Below, piece by piece: positions 50,601-61,650 of a DNA stretch of 64,000 nt. The stretch's first letter is position 1. Each line of letters starts with the position of its first letter. The notes below the pieces were generated by a model that saw only the letters and a program-made list of their open reading frames with translations, ran no database searches and was not told the origin of the DNA. Source of the DNA: Pholis gunnellus (Eukaryota; Chordata; Actinopteri; Perciformes; Pholidae); assembly GCA_910591455.2 (NCBI GenBank), contig OU342820.1:930001-994000 (forward strand), read 5' to 3'. A program made the translations under genes and the position numbers.

Positions 50601-52730
50601 ATAACTATTTCTTGGCACAAACCAAATTTCAGGCAACGAGTTGGAACATCTAGCACCATTTTCATTTGACTTCTTCAAAAAATCGGACAAAAATCAAATA
50701 TCAGACACAAATATCTCCAAAAATGTTGAATCATGTTTTTGGCTCCTATCATCTTTGTCAAACAATATATTCGTTACACTACCAGTTAGCCAATGTTGCT
50801 ATATCAATCATTTCACATTGCCAACCATTTTGTCTTTAACCCTTTCTATTGTTGGCATGTTGGGATTATACCAGAAGAAGCATGGGGTGCACAGGCCCGG
50901 AGGAGTATAAGGTAGCCATGGTGGCCCTGCTGCCGCCAACCCAAGACAGAACATCCCTATTGTGGGGCGGCAACCATGTGGGTAACAATGTTTTATGGTC
51001 ATTTACATATTTTGTCACCTTCAAATGCTGAAGTCCAGTTTGTGACAAAGGGAAAAGAGTTAACACATCAACACTTCATTGGGTTTTAATAAGGTCAGAA
51101 GATAATAAATAATTATTTAATGGACGATTGTGGCTAATTTTCGCAATTATTATAATTGTTTACAAATTCAGCTGCGAGGAATCAATGCAATGTCATCATC
51201 ATTTCTAGCCTAAATTGTAATGGAGCTGCACTATTCCTTAGTCAAGGCTTGTGCATGGGGCGAAATTACTTGATGGACCCCCCCACACACTATCTGTGCA
51301 CATGTACACTATTATTATCTGTAATAATAAATGGGGCCATGGTTGTGTGGTAACTGCGTGGTGGAGACTATCAAACCGGTAGTCCATTGCAAACATCTCC
51401 ATGTTGCTGCATGATGATGATACAGTACTGTTTTATAAAACGGTATACCTCACAGAGTGGCGAGGGTCGGTTGACCGCATACCTTTATGGTCGTCTCCGG
51501 TAAGTTGAGAGCCGTGGCCAGCTCGCAGCGTCGGGGCCTGGAGACGTAGCTCTCCTTGTCGTATTCCTGCTCCAGCCGGGACAGCTGCTCGCGCGTGAAC
51601 GCGGTCCGGTGCCGCCGGCTGTGGTCGAGCAGGGCGCCGCGCGGGCACGGCTCCGTCCGCTGCTCCCCCCTGGGACCGTGCACGACGGTGGCGTCCGCCA
51701 CCGGCGTCTGTCTGCCCTCCGCCACTGAAATGACGCATACGTTATAGTGGATGCGCAGCTTTTAATGCTGACCATAGGCTTTTATAGAATAAGTAAAAGT
51801 GTTGTTTGCAATATTATAACCACATTGTAAATGCATTATTGTCACAAGGTTGATCAAGTAAACGCCTGGGTCCTCTTTAACACACGCACATAGTTTTATC
51901 AGCATGGTACATAACTTTTACAATTTTTTTTTGACATTTTAATGTTTCAGTAAATGTCATATTACTTCTGTTTTGGGTGTCAGAGACTCCAGCTGTAAAA
52001 TGCAATGTATTTAGTATATAGTTTAATATATAACTTGTTTAGCAGTTTCAGAGCTCACTAGGCCACTGTACGTTTTTTGGGAAACAAAAGGGACATATTT
52101 GGTGTATTAACTATGATTTATGCTGTTTTATGTTCAAGTCCAGTTTGTCACAAATAAGGGAAGGGTCACCAACTCAATACTTTATTGGGGTTTTAATAAG
52201 GTCTGAAGAAAATACATAAGTATTTAAAGGAACATTTTGGTTGCTCTTGCAATCATTATTATTATAATGTGAACACATACAGTCAACAATACAGGAGTGA
52301 GGTCTGTGGGACCCAAACAATAAGGAGATCAAGAGAATGTCAACAAAGCACACACCGTGTGTGTTTAGGACATTGTTATTCAATTTTTATTTTGGATTAT
52401 TCCTTATAAATATTTTAAAAAAACAATTTAGACGGAAATCTCAAATATTTCTGTTGCTGTTTGGAACTTTTTTGGGAGAAGAAATAAGGAAATCATTTGG
52501 TCTCAGTGATAAACAAAGTTTGCTCAAACGTAACTTTTGCGCTACTTACGCATCAGGCTGTTTCTGTGTTGGAAGCGTAAAAAGTAATACAAATAAAAAT
52601 CCCTCCTTTGTGTTTCTCTTTCTCGGTGGTTCTTTTGGTTGAGTATCTCCTCTCTGCAGGCTGATCCGGCTCCGCGACACAGAGGGCCGGTGGAGAAGCT
52701 GGCTGCAGTCTGGCTAAAACTTATCTTCAT
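47162..52730 (-). CDS. eve1: Even-skipped-class homeobox transcription factor (eve1/Evx)
   Basis: A homeodomain DNA-binding regulator of the Evx family; teleost eve1 is expressed ventrally and posteriorly in the embryo and sits beside the hoxba cluster. Proposed exons 52550-52730, 51483-51724 and 47162-47638 join in frame to 900 nt, 299 residues. Exons 2 and 3 are secure. The homeodomain starts RRHRTAFTREQLSRLEQEYD and ends with IKVWFQNRRMKDKRQR; Gln50 and Asn51 of the recognition helix are present, and RRCELATALNLPETTIK is Evx-type. An intron lies between Lys46 and Val47, a classical position. After the homeodomain come a Pro/His/Leu-rich region and a CPCPLC motif like the Evx CSCLAC. Exon 1 is less certain: it rests on a perfect GTAAGT donor, matching phase and the first ATG in a purine-rich leader. 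Naming it eve1 rather than evx1 or evx2 rests on the divergent sequence and the atp5mc1-ube2z neighbourhood. Confidence 0.85.
47770..47960. repeat. Copy of the tcaccaaagtcatta repeat in eve1 intron 2
   Basis: Contains aatttcacagcaatccaac, caatggttgttgaaatatt and ggatcaccaaagtcattaga, the same phrases as the tandem repeat at 54735-55145. Confidence 0.65.
48226..48720. mobile_element. Possible MITE in eve1 intron 2 (weak)
   Basis: The segment starts aagtcccgcccctcaaacgc and ends gggaggcggggcttagcg with a following gtgtcccctttcag, so its two ends are roughly inverted. The limits are uncertain and no transposase is present. Confidence 0.35.
48799..49203 (+). mobile_element. Truncated LINE 3' tail inserted in eve1 intron 2
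   Basis: Closely matches the LINE tail at 43998-44270, including acttcctggcaacatacaaa, gttcttggacagagagggga and the downstream aggaaggggaatataaagta. It is bounded on both sides by a 42-43 bp direct repeat (48756-48798 and 49204-49245) that looks like a target-site duplication. Confidence 0.8.
50090..50560. repeat. Two copies of dispersed repeat B in eve1 intron 2
   Basis: First at 50090-50200 (gattagcttagtttagcata), second at 50325-50560 (gggacagtttgacattttca, then gatgggaagactgataccac and ggttagcatagcttagcaca). Confidence 0.65.
51000..51165 (+). repeat. Repeat E copy 1, left of eve1 exon 2
   Basis: Includes aagtccagtttgtgacaaag, acttcattgggttttaataag and onward into tttaatgg and cgcaattattataattg. 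The same segment follows at 52125-52280 in the same orientation, and an inverted copy lies at 54535-54665. Confidence 0.75.
51483..51724 (-). CDS. eve1: eve1 exon 2 (first 46 homeodomain residues)
   Basis: The acceptor tttcag at 51730-51725 and donor GTATGC at 51482 bound the exon. It encodes a short Thr/Pro/Arg linker and then the homeodomain from DHSRRHRTAFTREQ to NLPETTIK. Very GC-rich. Confidence 0.93.
52125..52280 (+). repeat. Repeat E copy 2, in eve1 intron 1
   Basis: caagtccagtttgtcacaaa, actttattggggttttaata and gcaatcattattattataat align with 51029-51165, about 1.1 kb away on the other side of exon 2. Confidence 0.75.
52550..52730 (-). CDS. eve1: eve1 candidate exon 1 (start uncertain)
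   Basis: The frame starts MKISFSQTAASFSTGP and runs to HRNSLM, then a single base before donor GTAAGT at 52549-52544; the phase fits exon 2. The leader on the minus strand from about 53000 shows no earlier ATG. The Kozak context is weak, and a start at 52553 (ATG immediately before the donor) would also be in frame. The peptide lacks the N-terminal motifs of EVX1/EVX2 that I can recall. Confidence 0.45.
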
Positions 52731-52739
52731 CCAAGTTTG

Positions 52740-53060
52740 TTCAGACAGTCGGGGGAGAAGATGGTGTGTTTTTGTCCCAACACCCCTCCTCCTCCTCCCT
52801 CTCCTCCTCCCTCCTTCTACTGTCTGTGTTCCCTTGGGGGCTGCTCTCCTCTGCTCCTCTGCCCCCCCTATCACAGGCGCTCCAGACGGGGCCGCCGTGC
52901 GTGCGTCTGCCCGGCGATGGCGCCGCGGCCCGGAGAGGTGTTAAAGGTGTTTAGGGATAAAGCCTTTGGTCTCCGTCTCGGCCTTTGTACTTTTGTTATG
53001 GAGAATTAAAGACGCGCAGGCTGAGACGGCGACCAGACTCGCATTGTTCTCCGCCGTTTG
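52740..53060 (-). promoter_or_regulatory. Probable eve1 leader and CpG-rich promoter
   Basis: A GC- and CpG-rich block (52860-53050) followed by a purine-rich (GGA)n tract on the transcribed strand at 52785-52815, immediately upstream of candidate exon 1. Promoter status is inferred from composition and position. Confidence 0.5.
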
Positions 53061-53099
53061 ATGTTCGCGGAGTTGGAAGTGAATCATTACGGGGCTAAT

Positions 53100-54530
53100 G
53101 GCTCCGAGCTCACCGAAGTGGAGGAGAGGAATTATGAATTAGAGTGATTTTACTTTTTTGTCGGTATTATGGCCAAAACGTATAATCTAGCAGATGTTTT
53201 AAAAACATTTCCCTCCATCAATATTCAACGTCCTGTTTGACAGTTTATCAATTATGTCCTGTACTAATATGACGAATATTATGACTCACTTTTAGGGTGA
53301 ATATGGCACACATTTATATATCACCATGAAACTTTCCACAAGTTGATTACTTACATTAAGATAATCATTTTTTTATGACACGTTTTCTGAAATGTTATGT
53401 GAACAGAAATCTGACAATTTTTTTATTATACATCTTAATACAAACAATTGTGTTAATATACGTCAACGTTTTCATAGAGTGAATATTGGATATGTTTTTG
53501 TATCACTCTATAAATCAGATAAAGAATTCCACCGTCGCCATGTTTTTATGAATACAATGTTGTACAAATCAGGTTTTGATTGATATGAGAACAAACCCCA
53601 CTCTTCACATTATAGACAGGATGTATAAGTCTGTCTCAGAGTCTGAGGAAAAAAAAACTAATTTAGAGAAAACGGCCTTTAAAGGTAAGTTTTGTAAAAT
53701 CACAAACATTTTGAAGACACTACAGGTGAATAGGGTAACATTTTTTAATTAATAGATATCACCATGAAACTTTACCAGTTGATTACGGACAGTGCAGTCA
53801 AAATAAACATTTTAATGTGTATTTTCGATGTTGTCTTGCACTAGTATGACAGAAGACAAGTGGCAAAATTCCACACAATCTTAAAATTGATCAGTGCATG
53901 AAAAACAATGTCTCTGCCTGCAATGTTTCACCTTTATTTTCGTGGAGCCTTCTAAGGTTGATCAATCCCAAAACATTTACTTTCCATTTTTTGAGGGTAC
54001 AGTAGGCTATAATTAAGTATGTCGCTATTTCTTTATCATTTAAGTAAACAAAATATTGTTTTTTTTAAATTCAACAGTCTGTAATATACTTCAACAAGCA
54101 ACAGTTTTATTTTCACAGGTGGTGTGAATAAATATTCTCTGTGTTAAATAATAACCAGTTGAGACAATAAGACTCGACAGGGCAGATTAATTGAGCTTTT
54201 TGCAGCGCGATAGCAGAGCAGTATCAATCACAACGCGATCCTTTAAGTGTATACAGCCTCGCCTCCAGTGCAGAGAGGCTGACCGTTTAACCCGTGTTTA
54301 GGAGTTTATTATGGCTATAATCGGTGTTGATTGTTAATCCAGCGGCCAGATGATGAGAAAGAGGACAGGTAGCACAGCGGACAAGAGACAGACAGACGCC
54401 AGGTAGGGTGGAGTCACATGCAGGAAATTCATCATTATAAAAATAAAAAACACTCAGGTATAGAAGAATCACATTCACAGACACTGACATTATTTCCTTC
54501 CAGTTCGGAACAAGGAACTATGCTGCTCTT
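53100..54530. other. eve1 upstream flank: no gene seen
   Basis: A/T-rich with no exon. Any eve1 or hox regulatory elements here cannot be identified from one sequence. Confidence 0.5.
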
Positions 54531-54534
54531 TGTG

Positions 54535-54665
54535 TAAAAATGGTAATCATAAAACAACAACAACAACAAACATAACTTATTAAAACATGTAGAAAAGTAT
54601 TACAGGGTAATACTTTGTCACAAACTCGGCTGCACATTTGAAGGTGACAAAATATGACCATAAAT
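54535..54665 (-). repeat. Repeat E copy 3, inverted
   Basis: The plus strand reads actttgtcacaaactcggct and atttgaaggtgacaaaatat, the reverse complement of 51005-51050 with small changes. The taataag part is also recovered. Confidence 0.6.
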
Positions 54666-54734
54666 ATGATGTAAATAGATATGAAAATATGTATATGAAA
54701 TGACCATATATCACGTTTACACCAAATAAGGAAA

Positions 54735-55145
54735 TGTTTCATCCTCTGGGGACCATGAATATGTGCACCAAACTGCACCATCCAATAGTTGTCGAGATAT
54801 TCCACTAAAGGACTAAATAGTTAACCTTGTGGGGGTGCAAGAGGAAACGACGATGCATCACCAAAGTTGTTAAAACTTATCCTCTGGGGACCTTGACAAT
54901 CTGTTGTAAATTTCAGGTCAATCCATCTGATAACTGTTAGGATATTTCACTCTGATCCACAAATGCCAACTCATTATTGGCACTAGAGGAATAATAAGGG
55001 AATCACCAAAGTCAGTATAGTATTCATGCTCTGCATGGGGAACATGAAAGAATGTACAACATTTCATTAGCTATCCTTTAAAGAGTTGTTGAGGTATTTA
55101 GTTCGGACCAAAGTGGTGGACCGACCAAACCGTTTAAACCACTGA
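54735..55145 (+). repeat. Tandem repeat, about three diverged units of ~150 bp
   Basis: Each unit carries tcctctggggaccatgaata-like, caatagttgtcgagatattc-like and catcaccaaagttgttaaaa-like phrases, starting near 54735, 54885 and 55020. The last ends in aaagtggtggaccgaccaaa. This is a dispersed tandem repeat of teleosts. Confidence 0.75.
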
Positions 55146-55834
55146 TCAAGGAAAGTGATGGTGGTAAATGTTATTTCTAAACGTGAACACACACCAGGCT
55201 GCGGCGAAGTGCTGCTTGCCTCAATAATCATATTTAATTTGGCTTGAAGTGAGTTTCAGGTGGAAGGAAATTCTTTGTAACGTAGGTCAACATGTCACAG
55301 GTGTCAGAGGACTCTGATTACTGATTGGCTGCAGGAATGTTCTAGTCGCAAAAAATGATACTATCCCCAATGTTACGTTGGCCCTGCTGCAGAACCAGGT
55401 GTGGCCGTCGTCATGGTTACAATATAAACCACCTTAAGGTTATTAAATGAGCAGGTTTATGGTTTTGAAGAAGAAAACATTGACTAACTGTTGGAAAGAA
55501 GAAACAAACCTCCTTTGTGAGAGTCAACATCTTTACCATTGATTGAGAGTTAGTCACTTGAATGCAAAAATGGGCTGTTGTTTCCTGCTGAGCATGCAGC
55601 CAAACTTGGGCTCAAACCCACAGAACTGCATTTAAGAATTTTAATTATTTGATATTTCAAGAAAAAGTGAAAACAGCAGATACATAATATATTTGATACT
55701 AGCAGGAGGTGTGGAATTATGGTAATTCAACAACCATAAAGCTACATGACAAGACATAAAAGAAAAGCTGCCAGCTGATAGGATGTCTTTGGATCATGCA
55801 ACGGTGGAAATTGTCCTCTGTGTTCAAGTTTAAT

Positions 55835-55960
55835 TCAATTTCAATTCAATTTATTTTGTATAGCCCAAAATCACAAAATCACAAATTTGCCTCAGAGGGC
55901 TTTACAATCTGTACACTTGCGACATCCTCTGTCCCGGGACCCTCACCAAGTGGTACATTG
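55835..55960 (+). repeat. Common fish repeat tail (ttcaatttattttgtatagc)
   Basis: tcaattcaatttattttgta, then tttgcctcagagggctttac and acatcctctgtcccgggacc. The partner fragment is at 35492-35550. Confidence 0.7.
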
Positions 55961-55999
55961 TTTCTAGCGTAAAAGTGCTCTGAGTGAAGGGCTCAGCGT

Positions 56000-57900
56000 C
56001 TTGTTCCTCAGCAGGAACTCACGGCATCAGGGTTTAATCTCCTCAGTCACTGAACCTCTATCACCAGCTTGCTTTCTGGCCCTTTGATAAATCATAAATT
56101 GTTTTCGTGTCTCTCTCTAAAAAATGTTTTGAATATTGGTTGGTTAAAGACATAATGAGACCTCAGTTTGAGGTCACTATGATGAAGGTCGGGAGCATGT
56201 TCATTGAGAGCAATGAAGCGTGCCGTCCTGTGCAAGAGATGAAACACTCAATCTTCTTCATCATATCCATATCCCGGAACAATGCACATGTTGTATTTAT
56301 TCCCTGTGCCAAATGTGTTAAACATGTGGAACTAGGCTGCACGTGTTTTGAGAGCTGAAGGAAAATATGTGTGCTGTCCCCATGTACACCCACATACTGA
56401 ATATGTTTGAAAGTTAAAAAGTTTGTCCAACATATGCTACCGTCTTCATCCAACATTTTTTTAATTGTTTTATCGTGGTTTTGGCCCGCACTAGTAATGC
56501 CTGATGACGGCATGATTTTAAGTCACATTGGTTCCTTGATATCTTGATTATGGATATGATATTCGGCTCTCATATATTCGGAGACAAGCCAGTTGGCCTA
56601 ATTGTATAATATGTTCATCCATACATCTGAGATGAACTGTCTGCTAGTTGCTTTAAGGGAGTATGCTAATAATTAGCTTTTGATTAATACATTATTTCTG
56701 GTTTCCAGCAGCTTCATTCTGACAAGAATATTGATTTTGAACACCGATGATGTCCTTCAGCCTTTCATTAGTTCAGTGGTCACTGTGGTTCTGTAAAACA
56801 CTGAAGAAAACAGTTGTTTCTTTTGTTGATAGTACACAATCCAATCTGTTTTTGTGCTGTCATGATAAGGTGGTTTGATCAACCCTGATCAACTATTGAT
56901 ATTAGATGAAACTGCAAAAACCTTGATTACAATTAATAATATATATTTTTTTTCAAATGAAAAGCAGAGTAAGAAAGCCTTTTGAAATACACTCTGTTTC
57001 ATAGTGAAATAACACACCAAAGTCCAGATACTCGTTAGAAACACCAGCGGAATACACTTAGTGGATGTATGAATTTCAAAATAGGCATAATAGACGCTTG
57101 CACGGTTGTGAGGCAGAGGATGGTTTTGTGGAGGTATTTTGCAGACGTTCTACGTTAGTTTGGCAAACTTTACGTACCAAATTTGAGTTGCAACTTTTGT
57201 CTAAAATAGTAAGTGTTGTTTTAGCAGCCATAAGCAAGCCAGTTATGATGGTCCTCGATTACCTGTCAACAATGGCAAGTACTTTGTCGAAAATGTGTCT
57301 CAGAAGAGCAGATCACACCCAGTGATGGGGGACTTATAAGAAACATATGTCACCCAGAAGAAGGAATAACTTCTCATCCATTGGACACACATTTTTCTCA
57401 AAAGAGGAAACGGCTTCATTTGTGACTGCACATACAATGAGATCTTCTGGTTGCCTTTGATTCCAGCCTCAGCCTCAGCACGTTTTAGAGATGTAACGCT
57501 TTCTATTGTTTGCTGTCTCCCTGTAATCCCAAAGGATTGGCAGTTTTGATCAAATGATCAAAGTACACTGTTGTATCTCTAAAACATATGGCTGTTGAAT
57601 CTCCTTCATCGCCACCCTCTGCTGGTATTCTACCCTCCACACTTGAGCTGAGTCTGCCCTGCAGTGATCACACTCACTGAGTAAAACCAGATCCTGTTTG
57701 ATTCTTGCTGTTGCAGTTTAGTCTTAGGAGTTGTAAGAGTGAGAGATTTCTATCAACCAGCTTTGTCTGCTTTTTTATAATGATTGATATCCTTCATTGA
57801 CCAGAATGTTCTTCCACAACCCCCAACATGTTGCATACTTTAAATTCTAACTTTAAGGGGACTCTCACAAAAACAATATCGCATGGCAAGACAATTAAAT
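56000..57900. other. Intergenic, no gene seen
   Basis: Overlapping chance ORFs on both strands at 56107-56513 lack domains or splice context. Confidence 0.5.
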
Positions 57901-57904
57901 CATA

Positions 57905-58380
57905 TGGTAACACTTTATAATAACTACACACTATGAAGCATTAGTTAAGTATGAGTAAACACTTAATTAATCATTTATAAAGCATTGTTCCTACATTAAC
58001 ACTTATTAGTATGCAATTCATAACAACAGTTGTAAATGTTTTATTCTTGATTAATAAGCTTGTCTATTATGTGTTTCATGATTGTGTTTTCATACTTTAT
58101 AAATGATGGATTCCCCATTTGTAAATGAAGTATTATATATATTACAAACCAATTATTGAGGAGTTGTAGATGATTGATACGATCATTTATAAAGTGTAAG
58201 TTAAGGATTAAGAACTTATTTAGATGTACATTATTCATGCATTTATATATATATATGATTTACTAATGATTAGGGACTATGTTAATATATATATATTTAT
58301 AAACGCGTATTAATAGTGTTAATTAATAATTCATGATTAATTAGGTAGTTACTAATCATTAGTAAAGTATTTTGTGTGAC
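57905..58380. mobile_element. MITE-like element with ggtaacacttta terminus
   Basis: Begins tggtaacactttataataac, a terminus widely repeated in fish genomes, and ends near attagtaaagtattttgtgtg acc, an imperfect inverse. The interior is A/T-rich, with many repeated taatcattta/aattaat motifs and no transposase. Confidence 0.6.
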
Positions 58381-58604
58381 CTCATCAAAAGTGAGGACTA
58401 TCTATGTCTTACAAAGTATTTATAAATGACATTGAAAGGACATCACTGCCTCAAAACCCATAGTTTTTCAACAGAAAAGGCAAATAGACACAACACAAAG
58501 TGATAAAGAACATAATGGCTGGATATAAAACGTTCACGTTCCTGAAGGAGAATCTGTTTGTTTAGGTTTTTTACATGAATGAAACATGTGAACACATCAT
58601 AACG

Positions 58605-58700
58605 TTATGATTTACCTTCGCCCAATACTCTGTTTCACTGAACAGAGCCTGACCGCATCTAAAAGTAACCGAACGAAACCTTCGTTTGTTAGCCATTAGC
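58605..58700. repeat. Partner of the repeat at 16990-17080
   Basis: tttaccttcgcccaatactc and the following gagcctgaccgcatcta align with the intronic copy in atp5mc1. Confidence 0.5.
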
Positions 58701-58934
58701 GGTGATGCTAACGTTACTAGCTCTCCTCCTGTTGATTTAAACAGGGATTGGTTGTTTGCAATGCAACATTATCAGAAGTTGGCGACTAGAAAAGACAGAC
58801 AGTTTCTCTGTTTATTCGGAGGGTAATATAAATTTCATCCAAATCAGGTAAACCTTCGTGGTTTAGCTACCTTAGGATACCGAACCCAAACACCCCATCA
58901 TTCCAGTTTTAAAGGGTAACTTGGGTCTACTCTC

Positions 58935-59585
58935 TGTAGAGTGTTGGGGTGCTACACACATACAAAAGATACCAATACTGCAGAAACAACGGCATGGTCC
59001 ACCTCCAAAGCCTTAAATAGCAGGCACCGCCATCATGCCAAAGGCCCGTTCTATAATGTAGCGGGCTTTGGAGTGGTGGTGGTTGGAGCGGCAATGTACC
59101 CTCCTGCAGTGGTTCTCAATACGGGGTAACAATGGTAATGATCTGAACAATACAGAGTTAGCCACCAGTCCCCACAATAAAAAAACCTGGAGAAGGACAC
59201 AGAGCCTCTATGTATATGCCACTGTTTTTCAGGACATGTGTGTCTTGCGCAGATCCAGGATGTCTCATGAAAGTGTGGAAGAACCTTCCCTTTCCATCCT
59301 ATACTGCCCAAGAGGGGTCTTCACACGTATGTGGCACCCGTTGATGGCATCCACACACATTGAAAAGACGGGGCTGTTGGCCAACTACTGGAAGCACTCC
59401 CCAATCTTCTCCAGCTCAGTAGCAGCAGGCAGTTTAATTACTGCATTCCAGAGAGCAGCAATCTCCCCGACCGTTGTGGACCAGCCCATGGACACAGGAG
59501 ATTGGAACTTTAAAGGCCGGGACATCACATTGTATGATAAACTGTGTGGCAGCCAGTACACGGGTATCAGTACAAGGATCCAAAA
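58935..59585 (-). pseudogene. Dead PIF/Harbinger transposase (HARBI1-like)
   Basis: Minus-strand frames give, in the order of a Harbinger DDE transposase, LEKIGECFQ, NSPVFSMCVDAINGCHIRVK, HVLKNSGIYIEALCP, GFFIVGTGG and HHSKARYIIERAFGMM. A stop and frame changes interrupt it. At the usual AIDG position the catalytic Asp is Asn (AING), and GDGG is GTGG, so two acidic catalytic residues are lost; the Glu of the IIERAFG motif remains. The long plus-strand ORF over this region is an antisense shadow. No N-terminus, Myb-like partner gene or element termini were found. Confidence 0.8.
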
Positions 59586-60334
59586 CTGAACCGGTAATCA
59601 TGCAGGAGGTCTTCTTTCCCCATCAAAATACATTTTTAGCACTGGAATAGTGCTGTTAAGGCATTTGAAGTTGGGTGCTGGTGGATTTTCAGCCTACAGA
59701 AAGAATAAAAACTGTTAAAATGTACATATGTTGAACCCCTAAGCCAGCAAACTCTGCATGATAAAAACAGAGCTTTCTATACTTTATGACAAACACGTTG
59801 TATGTCGGCTACCCTAATAAAAGTAAGTGTCCATATGTGCATTGCTTTCCTGCTACTTGTGGTTATTGATCTTTAATGCCAATCAAATAAGCTCCTTCTG
59901 TTACAACTACATTTAAAAGAAGCAGTCATAAATACCCCATGCTGGAGCTTTCCAGTGCTGGGTACGAAGTCTTACCTGCTCGAGCATGTCATGCTGCAGC
60001 TGATGCCACTGCCATACGGCGCACGCTGTAATAATTCCTTTTTTTCCCCTTTCTCTCTCTCTCAGATGTGATGTAAATCAAAGATATACCTTTATCTTGT
60101 ACTACTACTACTGTCAGGTCCTTGCTGATTTGTTAATCGTTTAGCTCCTTGGAAATTGACTGGTGTTTTGCATTTAGAGGAGTGAGAAATCAATTATGTA
60201 ATGTGAAAAAAAGGGAAATATTTTCTATAGATGAATGGATGGATAGAGAGATTCTTGACACGTGCAAGCTTTGTTTTATTAAAGCATTGAAGTGATCGCG
60301 TTGTCTTTTCGTCTTTCTGCATTTGGGTTCAAGT

Positions 60335-60835
60335 ATTCTCGTTTCTTGATCTCAGTGCGGTCGATCATGCAATACTACTTGACAAACTAAAAAACTATCT
60401 GGCCTGTCTTGCACGGTCCTAGATTGTCTCAAGTCTTATCTACTGTAAAATACAGAGAATACAATGTTTCCGTTGGCAATGTATCTCAGCGATCTAGCAT
60501 GACATGTGGAGTTCCTCAAGGCCCCTTTGGTGGACCTGTTTTTTAACCTCTTCATGCTCCCTTTAGGGAGAATCATACAAAACAACAACATTACTTAACA
60601 TAATTATACAGACGATACTCTGCTTTATGTAGCACTTTCACCGACTGACTATGCTTCAGTAGGCTTTCTGCATCAATGCATTGACCAAATAAATGGTTGG
60701 ATGAACAAGAATGCTCTTATCCATTCACTGTTGGAACAAACTGCCAGTAGATCTCAGATTTGCACCAGCTGAAAAACAAGCTAAAGACTTGTATGTTCAT
60801 GAATACCTTTTTGTTGAAATTACACTCTCTGTAAT
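60335..60835 (+). mobile_element. LINE (L2/jockey-type) reverse transcriptase relic
   Basis: Plus-strand frames give LDLSAVDHAILLDKLKNYL (a FDTVDH-like motif), TCGVPQGP, NLFMLPLGRIIQNNN and YTDDTLLYVALSPTDYAS (YADD-like active site), then INGWMNKN. It then jumps to WNKLPVDLRFAPAEKQAKD, a piece of the C-terminal end. There are several frameshifts and an internal deletion. It belongs to the same broad group as the relic at 11405-12235 but is not the same copy. Confidence 0.8.
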
Positions 60836-61179
60836 GTTTGTACCAAAATAGAATTAAATTCCTAGGCCACAAGGGTGCATATGGCTAAACGTTTGCCGAG
60901 ACTCAGCTGGCAGGGTGCTGAGTTGGTCAAATGCATGCAAGAGCACATTCCTGGTAGATTTTTTTGTAACGTAAATACCATATCTCCTCTCTGCATCATC
61001 ACAAAGAAAGATAGAATAATTGCTACCATGATAACTTTCTAGAGCAGTACAAATCTTCTTCATGTGTTTTCAGATAGGTCCCGTTAAGTGTAGACCAACA
61101 CATTCTCACTCTCAACTTGTCAAATACTAATGTTTAGTCAGTGGCACTACTCTTCAAACTATGACGCTCTTGGTACCCC

Positions 61180-61650
61180 TCTAACGTTAGTTTTGGACGT
61201 GGCAGGAACGGTGTTTCAGTTTGCACTTGTTTCATGCACAGTATCTTTTCAAAGTAAACTTCCATCTTCGCAGTAAGGTTGAGGAAAAGAGGGTGGTTGG
61301 CGCTAACTTGACTGACCAACAACTCACGCCATCACCAGTGACAGCGAGTATAAGACGATAAATAAGTCATGAGAGTAACAACACTAGCGACTAAGGTAAT
61401 GAACAACACTAACGGCTCATGTCAACGTATCCTCATAAAACTGTTTGTATCACAAAGGTACTCTTCATTTTCGCTGCGTTTTCCTATTAAAATCCAGCAA
61501 CACGTGTCAATTTCTGCACGTTACATGACTTGGGTCTTTTCAAAATAAGCTTCCATCTTCAGGGGGAACTCAGTTAGGTTAGGTTAGTCATCTAGTTTAA
61601 AATAACTACGGAGGTGTCGTTACTGAAGTACGCAAGTTATGTGAAAATAA
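61180..61650 (+). repeat. Dispersed repeat C, copies 2 and 3 in tandem
   Basis: Two successive diverged copies (61180-61320 and 61440-61650) of the unit at 21955-22330, each with a tttcaaaataagcttccatc-like block and an aactcagttagg or gttgagg block. Confidence 0.65.

Noticed and set aside
52639..53009. Several overlapping plus-strand ORFs near eve1
   Set aside because: They arise from CT-rich and CpG-rich promoter DNA, have Leu/Pro-rich low-complexity translations and no splice context.
59068..59589. 173-codon plus-strand ORF
   Set aside because: It is antisense to the Harbinger transposase relic, whose motifs are recognisable on the minus strand; the plus-strand translation has no domain.
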